Of a stretch of 64,000 bases of DNA, positions 33,992 to 43,524 are shown piece by piece (the first letter of the stretch is position 1; every line of letters begins with the position of its first letter). Below the pieces are notes generated by a model. It saw only the letters and a list, made by a program, of their open reading frames with translations. It had not been told where the DNA came from and searched no databases. Origin of the DNA: Burkholderia sp. 9120. GTDB taxonomy: Bacteria; Pseudomonadota; Gammaproteobacteria; Burkholderiales; Burkholderiaceae. A program made the translations under genes and the position numbers. The DNA lies in assembly GCF_000745015.1 (NCBI RefSeq), contig NZ_JQNA01000002.1, forward strand, positions 2,542,001-2,606,000, read 5' to 3'.

Positions 33992-35185
33992 ATGACCCGC
34001 AATCCTATCGAGCACGCATCCGGCCCCGTGAGCTGGACTTCCGACGACGACCGCTGGGACGCCGTCACTCGCCGCGAGCCGCAGGCCGACGGCGCGTTCT
34101 TCTACGCCGTCAAAACCACTGGCGTGTTCTGCCGCCCGTCGTGCGCGTCGCGCCAGCCGCGTCGCGAGAATGTGGCGTTTTTCACCGATGCCGCGGCCGC
34201 GCGCGCTGCGGGCTTTCGCGATTGCAAGCGCTGCCAGCCCGGCGGTCTGCCGCGCGAACTGGCCATCGTCAATCGTGCCTGCGCCGCGCTGGATGCCGAC
34301 CCGCAGCAGCGTCTCACGCTCGCGCAACTGAGCGACGCCGTGCACGTCAGCCCGTTTCACCTTCAGCGTCTGTTCAAGCGGGTGGTGGGCGTGTCGCCGC
34401 GTCAGTATCAGGCGGCGCAGCGCGGCGCGGCATTGCGCGATGCACTGCAAAGCGGCTCGGACGTCACGCGCGCCACGCTCGACGCCGGCTTCGGCTCGCC
34501 GTCGCGCATGTATGACAGCGCGTCGGCCGAGTTGGGCATGGCGCCGTCCGCGTATCGCCGCAAGGGCGCGGGGCTCACCGTGCGTTACGCGTGCGCGCCG
34601 ACATCGCTCGGTGTCGTGCTGGTCGCCGCGACGGACAAAGGCATCTGCAAGATCGGTTTCGGCGACGACGAAGCCATGCTCGCCGACGACCTGCGCGGCG
34701 AATTCGCCAACGCCGATCTGCTGCAAGACGCAGACCGGCTCGCACCGTTCATCGCACAGATCGACGCGTATTTGCGCGGCAGCCGTCAGGACTTCGATCT
34801 ACCGCTGGATATCGCCGCGACCGCGTTCCGGCAGCGCGTCTGGGATGCGCTGCGGCGCATTCCGTACGGCGAGACGCGTAGCTATTCGGACATCGCCGAA
34901 GCGGTCGGCTCGCCGCGTGCCGTGCGCGCGGTGGCGAGTGCGTGCGCGACGAATCCGGTCGCACTGGCGATTCCTTGTCATCGCGTGGTGCAGAAGGGTG
35001 GGGCGCTGGCAGGTTATCGCTGGGGTCTGCCGCGCAAGGCGGCGTTGCTCGATAATGAAGCGCAGCATGCCGGCCATGTTTCGTCCAATTCACGCCTGCG
35101 CCAGCAAGGCACCGCTGACGACGCAAGCGCAAGCGCCGGCGCCGGTGTCAAACCCACCCATACCAAACTGGATCACGTCGCGTGA
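33992..35185 (+). CDS. ada: Bifunctional Ada: DNA repair methyltransferase and transcriptional regulator
   Basis: Full-length Ada (397 aa). The N-terminal domain with the phosphotriester-accepting cysteine and zinc ligands reads GVFCRPSCASRQPRRENVAF ... RDCKRCQPGG. An AraC-type HTH (LTLAQLSDAVHVSPFHLQRL) follows, then the C-terminal O6-methylguanine methyltransferase with the acceptor in IPCHRVVQKGGALAGYRWG (Cys near 329). ATG at 33992; the longer frame to 33935 is rejected. A variable tail follows the catalytic domain. It is coupled to the glycosylase gene (GTGA overlap at 35182-35185), giving a compact alkylation-repair operon. Confidence 0.93.
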   Translation: MTRNPIEHASGPVSWTSDDDRWDAVTRREPQADGAFFYAVKTTGVFCRPSCASRQPRRENVAFFTDAAAARAAGFRDCKRCQPGGLPRELAIVNRACAALDADPQQRLTLAQLSDAVHVSPFHLQRLFKRVVGVSPRQYQAAQRGAALRDALQSGSDVTRATLDAGFGSPSRMYDSASAELGMAPSAYRRKGAGLTVRYACAPTSLGVVLVAATDKGICKIGFGDDEAMLADDLRGEFANADLLQDADRLAPFIAQIDAYLRGSRQDFDLPLDIAATAFRQRVWDALRRIPYGETRSYSDIAEAVGSPRAVRAVASACATNPVALAIPCHRVVQKGGALAGYRWGLPRKAALLDNEAQHAGHVSSNSRLRQQGTADDASASAGAGVKPTHTKLDHVA

Positions 35186-36099
35186 GTACGCTTGAAGACG
35201 TAGCAACTCTCGAACTACCGTTCAAACCTCCCTTCGACTGGCCGCGTCTGCTGCGATTTTTCGGCGGACGCGCGACGCCCGGCGTCGAAGCCGTCGAAGA
35301 CGGCGCGTATCGCCGCGCGATCGATTGGGCCGGCGACAGCGGCACGCTCAGCGTGCGGCTGCATCCACGCAAACGCTGTCTGGTTGCGACGATCGACGGA
35401 CCGGCAAGCCGTCACGCCGATGCGCTCGCCGCGCCGATCGCGAAGATGTTCGATCTACGCGCCGAGCCGAAAAAAATCGCCGCCGAGCTCGCCGCGGACC
35501 CGTGGCTCGCGCCCTTGGTCGAAGCCGTGCCCGGTCTGCGCGTGCCCGGTGCGTGGTCGGGTTTCGAGCTGGTGGTGCGCGCGATCGTCGGCCAGCAGGT
35601 GAGTGTGAAGGCGGCGACCACGATCATCGGCCGGTTGGTGCAACGTGCCGGCGAGCGCATTGAAGGGCATCCGCATGAGAACACCGCGTGGCGTTTTCCG
35701 ACGCCTGCCGCGTTGGCCGCGGTGGATCTCGCGCAGATCGGCATGCCGGGTAAACGCGTAGCCGCGTTGCAGGGTTTCGCGCACGCGGTCGCCACCGGCG
35801 AAGTACCCGTCGACAGCACAACCGCCGACAGCGCCACGTTACGCGCCGCGTTGCTCGCAAGGCCCGGCATCGGACCGTGGACGGTTGAATACGTCGCGAT
35901 GCGCGTATGGCGCGACGCCGATGCGTGGCCCGCGTCGGACCTCGTGCTGATGCAAGCGATCACCGCGCGCGATCCCTCGCTCGTACGGCCCACGCAGCAG
36001 CGTGCGCGTACCGACGCATGGCGGCCCTGGCGCGCCTACGCGGCCATGCATCTGTGGAATGAGATTGCGGATCGGGCGGGCGGAGCACGCGGCGGTTGA
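35182..36099 (+). CDS. alkA: DNA-3-methyladenine glycosylase II (AlkA-type)
   Basis: A 305-aa HhH-GPD glycosylase that removes alkylated bases. Visible motifs: GAWSGFELVVRAIVGQQVSV (helical core), the helix-hairpin-helix LLARPGIGPWTVEYVAMRV (about 226-244) and the catalytic aspartate in WPASDLVLMQ (about 253). GTG start overlapping the ada stop. The N-terminal AlkA beta domain (about 10-100) is present, so this is AlkA rather than a minimal glycosylase. Presumably Ada-regulated. Confidence 0.92.
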   Translation: MSTLEDVATLELPFKPPFDWPRLLRFFGGRATPGVEAVEDGAYRRAIDWAGDSGTLSVRLHPRKRCLVATIDGPASRHADALAAPIAKMFDLRAEPKKIAAELAADPWLAPLVEAVPGLRVPGAWSGFELVVRAIVGQQVSVKAATTIIGRLVQRAGERIEGHPHENTAWRFPTPAALAAVDLAQIGMPGKRVAALQGFAHAVATGEVPVDSTTADSATLRAALLARPGIGPWTVEYVAMRVWRDADAWPASDLVLMQAITARDPSLVRPTQQRARTDAWRPWRAYAAMHLWNEIADRAGGARGG

Positions 36100-36278
36100 C
36101 GGCGCGAGCGGGGAGATTCAGGCGCTGAAAACGCCCGCCTAAGCGGCCTCAAGCAGCCGTTCTGGCGAGATGTTAAAGTGCCCGCTACTGAAAATTCCGC
36201 CGAACGTTGTCGACCGCGCCGTGCTGCCAGCGAGCAGCGCAGCGGCACATGGCGGCCGACAACGCCCGACTCGCCTCA

Positions 36279-37895
36279 ATGCCAAACACCACACCTTCCC
36301 GCACGACCGACGCGTTCTCGCACCGCCTGTCCGTGTTGACCTCAGGCCCGCAGCGCGACGCGCTGTTGCGCGGCTTGCGCGGCATCGAAAAGGAAAGCCT
36401 GCGCGTCACGCACGAGGGCCAACTCACGTTGACGCCGCATCCGCGTACGCTGGGTTCGGCGCTCACGCATCCGTCGCTCACTACTGACTATTCCGAAGCG
36501 CTGATCGAACTGATCACGCCGGCTGAGCACGACGTCGCGCTGACGCTCGGGAAGCTCGATACGCTGCACCGTTTCGTCTACGCAGAACTCGACGGCGAGA
36601 TCCTGTGGAACAACTCGATGCCGGGCCTGCTGCCCGACACCGACGAAGGCATTCCGATCGCGCGTTACGGCAACTCGAACATCGGCAAATTGAAGTACGT
36701 TTACCGCATTGGTCTCGCGCTGCGTTACGGCCGCACGATGCAGTGTATTGCGGGCATCCACTACAACTATTCGCTGAACGAAGAAGTCTGGCGAGTGCTG
36801 CATGCCGATCAGCAATCCACCGCGAACGCCGTCGACTATCAGTCCGAGCGCTATCTCGCGCTGATCCGCAATTTCCGCCGCACCAACTGGCTGCTGATGT
36901 ATCTGTTCGGCGCGTCGCCGGCGCTGGATCGGCGCTTCCTGCGCGATCGACAACACACGCTCGACAGCTTCGACGCCGACACGTTGTACCGTCCATACGC
37001 GACCAGCCTGCGCATGAGCGACCTCGGCTATTCGAACACCACGGCGCAGGCCGAGTTGCATGCCGACTACGACACGCTGCCGGGCTATCTCGACGCGCTT
37101 GCAAAAGCCGTGAGCCAGCCGTACCCCGCGTACGAGGCAATCGGCACGCAACGCAACGGCGAGTGGGTGCAGATCAACACCAACGTGCTGCAGATCGAAA
37201 ACGAGTTCTACTCGACAATCCGTCCGAAGCGCGTCACGTATCCGGGCGAGCGTCCGCTGCATGCGTTGGCCGCGCGCGGCGTGCAATACGTCGAAGTGCG
37301 CTGCATGGACATCGATCCGTTCGAGCCGACTGGTATTTCGCTCGAGACGTCGCGTTTTCTCGACGCCTACCTGCTGGTTTGCGCGCTCGACGACAGCGCG
37401 TTGCTGCCGCCGGACGCCTACGCGGAAGCGAACCAGAACTTCGGCCGCGTGACGATGGAAGGCCGCAAGCCCGGCCTCGAACTGACGCGCGACGGTCAGC
37501 CGGTCGCCATGCTCGACTGGGCCAACGAGTTGATGCTCAAGATCGACGCCGCAGCAGCAACGCTCGACGCTTTGCACGGCGGCGACGCGCATGCACGCTC
37601 AGTGGCAGTGCAGCGCGCGAAGCTCACGGATGCGTCGCTGACGCCGTCGGCACGCGTGCTGCAAACCATGCGCGACAAGCAGCAGAGCTTCCTCGCGTTC
37701 GGTCTCGAACAGAGCGAAGCGCACGCTGCGCATTTCCGCGCGCGTCCGCTGGATGCCGAGGAAACGAAGGTGTTCACCGACCTCGCTGCGCAGTCGCTCG
37801 CGGAGCAAACCCAGCTCGAACAGGAAGAAGTCGGTTCGTTCGATGCATTCGTCGCGGCTTATCGGGCCTACACGTTGAATCGCTTCAGCGTCTAA
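36279..37895 (+). CDS. gshA: Glutamate-cysteine ligase
   Basis: First step of glutathione synthesis: ATP-dependent gamma-glutamylcysteine formation. 538 aa, class I (E. coli type). Landmarks: GIEKESLRVTHEGQLT, TTDYSEALIELITPAEHD, WNNSMPGLLPDTDEGIPIAR, MQCIAGIHYNYSLNE, QINTNVLQIENEFYSTIRPK, VEVRCMDIDPFEP. Upstream ATGs (36249, 36207) are in frame but without homology or ribosome-binding site; 36279 fits family length. A terminator follows. A second, unrelated ligase of the YbdK type begins near the right end of the window. Confidence 0.93.
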   Translation: MPNTTPSRTTDAFSHRLSVLTSGPQRDALLRGLRGIEKESLRVTHEGQLTLTPHPRTLGSALTHPSLTTDYSEALIELITPAEHDVALTLGKLDTLHRFVYAELDGEILWNNSMPGLLPDTDEGIPIARYGNSNIGKLKYVYRIGLALRYGRTMQCIAGIHYNYSLNEEVWRVLHADQQSTANAVDYQSERYLALIRNFRRTNWLLMYLFGASPALDRRFLRDRQHTLDSFDADTLYRPYATSLRMSDLGYSNTTAQAELHADYDTLPGYLDALAKAVSQPYPAYEAIGTQRNGEWVQINTNVLQIENEFYSTIRPKRVTYPGERPLHALAARGVQYVEVRCMDIDPFEPTGISLETSRFLDAYLLVCALDDSALLPPDAYAEANQNFGRVTMEGRKPGLELTRDGQPVAMLDWANELMLKIDAAAATLDALHGGDAHARSVAVQRAKLTDASLTPSARVLQTMRDKQQSFLAFGLEQSEAHAAHFRARPLDAEETKVFTDLAAQSLAEQTQLEQEEVGSFDAFVAAYRAYTLNRFSV

Positions 37896-37922
37896 GCGGC
37901 GAGCACGCCAGCGCGTACGACG

Positions 37923-37951
37923 AAAAGCGGCCCACGTGGCCGCTTTTTCTT
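37923..37951 (+). terminator. Intrinsic terminator after gshA
   Basis: A 10-bp stem AAAAGCGGCC / GGCCGCTTTT with loop CACGT, then T residues; nearly symmetric. Confidence 0.85.
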
Positions 37952-38109
37952 TGTGCGCAGGTAACGTCTACGTCAAAAGCGGTCGAGCGCCGCGCGATAT
38001 CGGCAAATTCTCCGCACGCTCTGACGATTCTCTGATGCAGATGAAACACCGCATCGACAGGACGGTCCAAACTTGCATGACGCACTCCAGCGAGGGAGGA
38101 ATCAACGTG

Positions 38110-38598
38110 ATGAAAAAAGGTCTGTTGGCTGTGTTGTGCGCAGCGGCGGCGGGGTGTTCGACACAAGGGCAGGTCAACCCGGACGTGATGCAGATCGCGA
38201 CAACGCCGTTGACGTGCACGAGCAAAGCTCAGTGCGACGTCTGGTGGCAACGCGCGCAAACGTGGGTGTCGGGTCACTCGAAGTACAAGATCGAATCCGC
38301 CACCGACACCTTGATTCAAACCGCCGGCCCCGACGGCGGCAAACGGGCGCTGGCGTATCAGATCACGCGCACCGCGAACCCCGACGGCACCGCGACGATC
38401 GGCTTCGCCGCGCATTGCGATGGCGCGATGGGTTGCAAGCCGAATCCGTGGGAAGCGGGCGCCGACTTCAAGGAGTACGTGCGCGGGGTCGCGAACGGTA
38501 CGCCGCAGAGTGGGGACGGTGTGAAACCGGCGGCGCATCCGGATGTTTCGCAGAGTCAGTCGATCCCGTCGACGAATGGCGAAGCATTGACGCAGTGA
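38110..38598 (+). CDS. Putative lipoprotein
   Basis: A 162-aa lipoprotein: MKKGLLAVLCAAAAGCSTQ has a lipobox-like AAGC with Cys at residue 16. The mature part contains two cysteine pairs (LTCTSKAQCDVWW, AHCDGAMGC) and an EYVRGV segment. A GGGAGGA site precedes both GTG 38107 and ATG 38110. The frame extends to 37936, but only the later start places the signal peptide at the N-terminus. No function recognised. Confidence 0.75.
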   Translation: MKKGLLAVLCAAAAGCSTQGQVNPDVMQIATTPLTCTSKAQCDVWWQRAQTWVSGHSKYKIESATDTLIQTAGPDGGKRALAYQITRTANPDGTATIGFAAHCDGAMGCKPNPWEAGADFKEYVRGVANGTPQSGDGVKPAAHPDVSQSQSIPSTNGEALTQ

Positions 38599-38638
38599 AG
38601 AGCGGTTTCGGCCTTAGCGGAAGCTGGAGCCGAAGCCA

Positions 38639-38699
38639 AAAACGAAAACGCGCGACTAGGAGCTTGGACAAACTCCGCTTCGTCGCGCGTCTTCGTTTT
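38639..38699. terminator. Long hairpin between convergent genes, probable bidirectional terminator
   Basis: AAAACGAAAACGCGCGAC pairs with GTCGCGCGTCTTCGTTTT across a 25-base inner region that itself can pair (GGAG / CTCC). The T-rich arm ends support termination for both the lipoprotein and the efflux-pump operon. Confidence 0.65.
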
Positions 38700-38715
38700 A
38701 ACGTGAAGGCCTGGC

Positions 38716-40278
38716 TTAATGGCCCAACGAAGGTCCAGCACCCTTGCGCGGCCTGGTGAACCAAACCAGCACCGCCAGCGCGAGAAAAGCCGCACAGGAA
38801 ATCCGGAAGAAATCGTTCGTGGCCATCATATAAGCCTGCGCGGTGACCACCTGATTCAACTGCGCGGTGATGCTATCGCCCGTCAAACCAATGCTGGCCA
38901 ACGCATTGGTATACGCATTCGTATTGTCCGCATAGACGTTGACCGAATCGGTCAGCATCGCGTGATGGCGGATCATGTCGTTTTCCCAATACGTCGTACT
39001 GATCGCCGTGCCGATCGCGCCCGACAAAGTCCGGAAAAAGTTCGACAGACCGGACGCACTCGCGAGCCGCTCATCCGACACGCTCGACAGCGTAATCGTC
39101 GTCATCGGCACGAAGAAGCACGCCACGCCGATGCCTTGCACAATCCGCGGCCAGATCACATGATTGAACGGGACGTCGAGCGTAAAGGTCGAGTTCCAGA
39201 TCGAGACGAACGCAAACACGATGAACGCGAAACTCGCCACCACGCGCAGATTCAGGCGGTGCATGTTCCGGCCGATCATCGGCGATAAAAACAGTGCGAG
39301 CAGACCGACCGGCGCGGTGGCGAGCCCGGCGAGCCCGGCCGTGTAGCCCATCACCGTCTGAAGCCACAGCGGGAAAATCACCACCGAGCCGAAGAAGGCC
39401 ATGAAGCCGAATGAAATGATCACCACGCCGAGCGCGAAATTGCGATCCTTGAACAGCGAGAGATCGACGACCGGCTCTTTCTCCGTCGTCTCCCACACCA
39501 GCATGAAGGCGAGCGACACCACCGCGATGATCGCCAGCGTCACGATGAACGTGGAGTTGAACCAGTCGCGGTCCTTGCCGAGGTCGAGCACCATCTGCAG
39601 GCACGACACGCCGATCACCAGCAACGCGAGCCCGACCGCGTCGATACGCTGTTTGGTGATCTTCGTTTCGCGGCCACGCAACAGCAGGTACGCGCACACC
39701 GCCGAGAACAAACCGATCGGCACGTTGATGTAGAAGATCCACGGCCACGTGTAGTTGTCGGTGATATAGCCGCCCATCACGGGGCCGAAGATCGGCGCGC
39801 AGATCACGGTCATCGCCCATAGGCCGAGCGCGAGGCCGCGCTTTTCCGGTGGATACGAGCGCATCAGAATGGTCTGCGAAAGCGGCACCATCGGTCCGGA
39901 CACGAGCCCTTGCAGCAACCGGAACGCGATCAGCGACTCGAAGTTATGCGCGAAGCCGCACAGCGCCGAGGCGATTGTGAACAGCAGCACGGACAGCGTG
40001 AAAAGCCGCACTTCGCCCACGCGCCGCGCGAGCCAGCCGGTCAGCGGCACCGCAATCGCCGAAGCAACCGAATACGACGAAATCACCCAGGTGCCCTGGC
40101 TGGTCGCCACGCCAAGGCTGCCGGAAATGGTCGGCACCGCGACGTTCGCAATCGATGTGTCGAGCACTTCCATAAACGTGCCGAGCGCAAGGCCGACGGT
40201 GAGCAGGGCCAGCGTGCCGCCTTTGAGCTGCGCGGGTTCGGCGGCGGGTAGGGCGGCGGCGGGAGCCGTAGCGCTCAT
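38716..40278 (-). CDS. DHA2-family MFS efflux transporter (EmrB/QacA type)
   Basis: A 520-aa proton-driven drug exporter with about 14 membrane helices. It has the DHA2 signature LDTSIANVAVPTISGSLGVA (TM1) and the motif A loop GWLARRVGEVRLF. Partner EmrA (HlyD-type adaptor) is not next to it; MarR is. ATG 40278 preceded by AGGAGAAG. Probably co-transcribed from the marR promoter. Substrate unknown. Confidence 0.9.
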   Translation of the reverse strand: MSATAPAAALPAAEPAQLKGGTLALLTVGLALGTFMEVLDTSIANVAVPTISGSLGVATSQGTWVISSYSVASAIAVPLTGWLARRVGEVRLFTLSVLLFTIASALCGFAHNFESLIAFRLLQGLVSGPMVPLSQTILMRSYPPEKRGLALGLWAMTVICAPIFGPVMGGYITDNYTWPWIFYINVPIGLFSAVCAYLLLRGRETKITKQRIDAVGLALLVIGVSCLQMVLDLGKDRDWFNSTFIVTLAIIAVVSLAFMLVWETTEKEPVVDLSLFKDRNFALGVVIISFGFMAFFGSVVIFPLWLQTVMGYTAGLAGLATAPVGLLALFLSPMIGRNMHRLNLRVVASFAFIVFAFVSIWNSTFTLDVPFNHVIWPRIVQGIGVACFFVPMTTITLSSVSDERLASASGLSNFFRTLSGAIGTAISTTYWENDMIRHHAMLTDSVNVYADNTNAYTNALASIGLTGDSITAQLNQVVTAQAYMMATNDFFRISCAAFLALAVLVWFTRPRKGAGPSLGH

Positions 40279-40413
40279 AGGTTCTTCTCCTCAGCCGGGA
40301 AAGCTTGTCGCGGCAGCTTTATCGCACCCATCAACCGGTGTGCTTATATGCCGGATCACTCTCTGCCCAGACAGATATCCTCAGACTTCGACGCCCTCAA
40401 AAGCGCCGTGTGA

Positions 40414-40956
40414 TTAGGGTTCGCCGCGCTCCGGCGACGATGCTTCGGGTGCTGCCTGCTGCGATTCATCGTGCGCGCCTAACCCGCAGCCCGCGCTGAT
40501 GCCCTCGCTGATACCGTTCGCGATAAAGCGCGCGAGCAGGTCGATCAACGTGGTCAGGTCGGCGGTGGAAAAGCCGCGCAACTGCTCGTTCAGCACTTCC
40601 GCGCCGAGCCCCGGCAACTGCCGCGCAGCTTCGTGGCCTTGCGGCGTCAGCTCCAGTTTCACCATGCGGCGATCGGCTTCGCTGCGCGTGCGCACGATAA
40701 AGCCTTTCTTTTCAAGGCGATCGAGCAGGCGCGTCATGGATCCGCTGTCGTAAGACATGGCGCGCGACAACTCGAATGGCGTATTCGCCCGCCCCGACGA
40801 CAACATCAGCACCACGCCGATCTGCTGCGCGGTCAGCCCCAGCGGCTTGACGGCACGGTCGGTTCGCTCGACCAGCACATTCCGCGCTTTCGACAGGTAA
40901 TAGCCAAGACTCGATTCGAGGTGAATCTCGTCCGCCTTGTAGGGACCGTCAGTCAT
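40414..40956 (-). CDS. MarR family transcriptional regulator
   Basis: A 180-aa MarR regulator: winged-helix region ...GVVLMLSSGRANTPFELSRA, wing DRLEKKGFIVRTRSEADRRM, followed by a long C-terminal dimerisation helix and a disordered tail (ESQQAAPEASSPERGEP). It lies 135 bases upstream of the DHA2 pump in the same orientation, the standard layout for a self-repressed marR-efflux operon. A promoter/operator region is listed separately. Confidence 0.9.
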   Translation of the reverse strand: MTDGPYKADEIHLESSLGYYLSKARNVLVERTDRAVKPLGLTAQQIGVVLMLSSGRANTPFELSRAMSYDSGSMTRLLDRLEKKGFIVRTRSEADRRMVKLELTPQGHEAARQLPGLGAEVLNEQLRGFSTADLTTLIDLLARFIANGISEGISAGCGLGAHDESQQAAPEASSPERGEP

Positions 40957-41074
40957 TGTGTTTTCGGGACATCATCAAGCAGATCGAATCTTAGCTGCCT
41001 AAGCAGACAAGTCAAATCTGATTTCGCGTAGGGCAAACCGTCAAAAAACAACGGTATGGTTTCGCCCGGAGCAA

Positions 41075-41118
41075 AGTATCTTGAAATTTAATTGCATAGT
41101 CAATATTATTATAGGCAA
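41075..41118 (-). promoter_or_regulatory. Candidate marR promoter with overlapping inverted repeat
   Basis: On the minus strand TTGACT (41098-41103) and GATACT (41075-41080) are 17 bases apart. Immediately upstream an imperfect inverted repeat (TTGCATA...TATAGGCAA on the plus strand, about 41092-41118) overlaps the -35 region, as expected of a MarR-type operator. Confidence 0.45.
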
Positions 41119-41208
41119 CGAGTTACGCGCGATCCGCGCCACCCGAGACCATGTTCTGACCGATTGTCTGCACGCCGCAAACGCGTCGTGCGAAAAAGGA
41201 TTTCCCCC

Positions 41209-41607
41209 ATGCTGTACCTCAAAAACACGCTTGGCGGCTTGAGCCGCTCCCTGACCGATTCCGCGCTGAACAGCTTTCAAGGCCCGCACCGCTGGTGGAA
41301 ACTGGCGCTATTCGCGGTGTTGTTCGTGCTGCCCGGCGGGTCGGTGGGCGTGGCGGTATTGGCGTGGGTCGAGCATCGGCGGGCACGCAAAAGCGGCAAG
41401 GTGGCGGCGGTGAAGCTGCTCGGCGCGCCGGCCTCGTCGGCGAGTGTTGCTCATGCCGGGCATTCCGCCGGCGCCCCGGGCTCGGCGCTTCAACCGGGCA
41501 ATCTGGTGGCTGCCGCCGGTCCGTGCCTCGCGCGCGGCGACGCGCCGTGCCGCGCGGCCGCCGGCAAACAGGCCCGCCAAACCAAGTCGACGGAATCGCG
41601 CGTTTGA
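41209..41607 (+). CDS. Hypothetical membrane protein (132 aa)
   Basis: ATG 41209 with AAAAAGGA eight bases before it. One membrane helix (LALFAVLFVLPGGSVGVAVLAW, about 31-52), then a short basic segment (VEHRRARKSGK) and a long Ala/Gly/Pro-rich tail. No family recognised. It may be a small inner-membrane protein divergent from marR. The C-terminal composition is GC-driven, so the true stop region deserves caution. Confidence 0.5.
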   Translation: MLYLKNTLGGLSRSLTDSALNSFQGPHRWWKLALFAVLFVLPGGSVGVAVLAWVEHRRARKSGKVAAVKLLGAPASSASVAHAGHSAGAPGSALQPGNLVAAAGPCLARGDAPCRAAAGKQARQTKSTESRV

Positions 41608-41796
41608 CGCGCGGCCAGTAACAGCACGTAACCATCGCGACACCCTCAGTAACACACCTGCGCTCTTCCCCGCATTACCCTTTCAGTTTCCCGCGCTCAG
41701 GCGGGCTCATACGCTAACATTCCGGCAGACCATGATCTCGCCCGGCCAGTGGTGCCGCCGTTGCCGGCGCCGCGGCGTCCTGAAGGAATCAATTGC

Positions 41797-43374
41797 ATGC
41801 AGTCTGATCGAATCTCGCGCGCGCGGACGTTTGCGCCTCGCGCCCTGACCATCGCGGTAGCCGCTGCCCTCGCCAGCCTGCTCACCGCTTGCGTGGTCGG
41901 CCCCGACTACCGGCGGCCGGCGGCGGAAATTCCCGCTTCGTACAAGGAAGCAGCGCCCGGCTGGAAAATCGCGGAACCCGCTGATCAGCAGGATCGTGGC
42001 GCCTGGTGGACCATTTATCAGGACCCGCAACTCAACGCGCTCGAAGACAAGCTGAACGTCGCGAACCAGACCGTCGCCCAATACGCCGCCGCTTACCGGC
42101 AGGCGCGCGCGCTGGTCGGCCAGGCGAGGGCAGCGTATTTCCCGACTATCGGTGCATCGGCGGGCGCAACGCGCTCGGGCAACGGCTCGTCGTCGAGCGG
42201 CAATTCGACGACGGCAACGAGCCGCTCGGGCGTCAACAACAGCTTCAACGCGCAACTCCAGGCGAGCTGGGAGCCGGATCTGTGGGGTTCGGTGACTCGC
42301 TCGGTGAATTCGCAGAAAGCCGGTCAGCAAGGCGCCGCCGCGGACCTCGCGAACGCGCGGCTGTCCGCCCAGGCCACGCTCGCGCAAACGTACTTCTCGC
42401 TGCGCGCGCTCGACTCCAGCCAGAAGCTGCTCGACGATACCGTCGCGGCCTATCAGCGCTCGCTGCAACTCACGCAGAATCAATACGCGGCCGGTGTCGC
42501 GGCGCGCTCCGACGTGATTCAGGCGCAAACGCAATTGCAATCGGCGCAGGCCGCCGCGATCGACAACGGCGTGCAACGCGCTCAAGACGAGCATGCAATC
42601 GCCGTGCTGGTCGGCGAACCGGCCTCGACCTTCGCGATTGCGGCATCGCCGCTGACCGCCACGCCGCCTGCCGTACCCGAGCAGATGCCGTCGGCGCTGC
42701 TCGAGCGGCGGCCGGACATTGCGTCGGCGGAACGCAAGGCCGCGGCGGCGAACGAACAGATCGGCGTCGCGATCGCCGCGTTCTTCCCGACCTTGACGCT
42801 GTCGGCCACGGGCGGCTACGAAAATTCGGTGTTCTCGCAATTGCTGACCATGCCGTCGCGTTTCTGGACGGTCGGCCCGCAACTCGCCGCGACGCTGTTC
42901 GACGCAGGTCTGCGCCAGGCGAAAACCGAAGCCGCGCGCGCGGCTTACGACCAGGACGTCGCGAGCTACCGTCAAACGGTGCTGGCCGCGTTCCAGGATG
43001 TCGAGGACAACCTCGCGTCGCAGCGCATTCTCGAACAGGAAATCGTCGTGCAGCAGCAAGCGGTGGATTCGGCGCGTCAGGCGCTCGCCATCGTCACGAA
43101 TGAGTACAAGGCGGGCACGGTCGCTTACGTCAACGTACTGACCGCGCAAACTACCGCGTTCACGGCGGAGCAGAAGCTCGAAACCATCGCCGGACAGCGG
43201 ATGGTGTCGTCGGTTGGTCTGGTGAAGGCGCTGGGCGGCGGCTGGGACATCGCGCAGATGAACCGCGAAACGGGCGATGTCGCGGCACCCGCGCCGTTGC
43301 CGGCATCGTCGGCCATGCCGGTTGCACAGAGCGGCGCGACGCCGCCGGAGATGCCGGCGTCGCAGAACAAATAG
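41797..43374 (+). CDS. Outer-membrane efflux lipoprotein (NodT/OprM family)
   Basis: A 525-aa TolC-like outer-membrane factor. Lipoprotein signal peptide ending LLTAC (Cys near 32), followed by VVGPDYRRPAAEIPASYKEA, typical of the NodT/OprM group. The repeated helical hairpin regions (AQAALA-type coiled coils) extend to about 480. AAGGA nine bases before the ATG at 41797. It could serve the DHA2 pump 1.5 kb away or another RND/MFS system; no periplasmic adaptor is in the window. Confidence 0.88.
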   Translation: MQSDRISRARTFAPRALTIAVAAALASLLTACVVGPDYRRPAAEIPASYKEAAPGWKIAEPADQQDRGAWWTIYQDPQLNALEDKLNVANQTVAQYAAAYRQARALVGQARAAYFPTIGASAGATRSGNGSSSSGNSTTATSRSGVNNSFNAQLQASWEPDLWGSVTRSVNSQKAGQQGAAADLANARLSAQATLAQTYFSLRALDSSQKLLDDTVAAYQRSLQLTQNQYAAGVAARSDVIQAQTQLQSAQAAAIDNGVQRAQDEHAIAVLVGEPASTFAIAASPLTATPPAVPEQMPSALLERRPDIASAERKAAAANEQIGVAIAAFFPTLTLSATGGYENSVFSQLLTMPSRFWTVGPQLAATLFDAGLRQAKTEAARAAYDQDVASYRQTVLAAFQDVEDNLASQRILEQEIVVQQQAVDSARQALAIVTNEYKAGTVAYVNVLTAQTTAFTAEQKLETIAGQRMVSSVGLVKALGGGWDIAQMNRETGDVAAPAPLPASSAMPVAQSGATPPEMPASQNK

Positions 43375-43393
43375 GCGCAATGACGGATGAAGT

Positions 43394-43431
43394 AAAAAGG
43401 CCTGGCCGCGAAATGCGTCCAGGCCTTTTTT
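43394..43431. terminator. Bidirectional intrinsic terminator
   Basis: A 12-bp stem AAAAAGGCCTGG / CCAGGCCTTTTT with a 13-nt loop, between nodT-like (+) and gspN (-). Confidence 0.85.
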
Positions 43432-43524
43432 ATCGGTGCGAGTAATGCAGCGAGTCTGTGCGCAAAAACAAAGCGCGTTCGCTAAGCGCCCGCCAGCCGC
43501 CCGCTTACCCGTCCGACATGCCAA

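Noticed and set aside
41041..41289. Minus-strand 82-aa ORF over marR upstream region
   Set aside because: It overlaps the marR promoter and the 132-aa gene and has no recognisable features.
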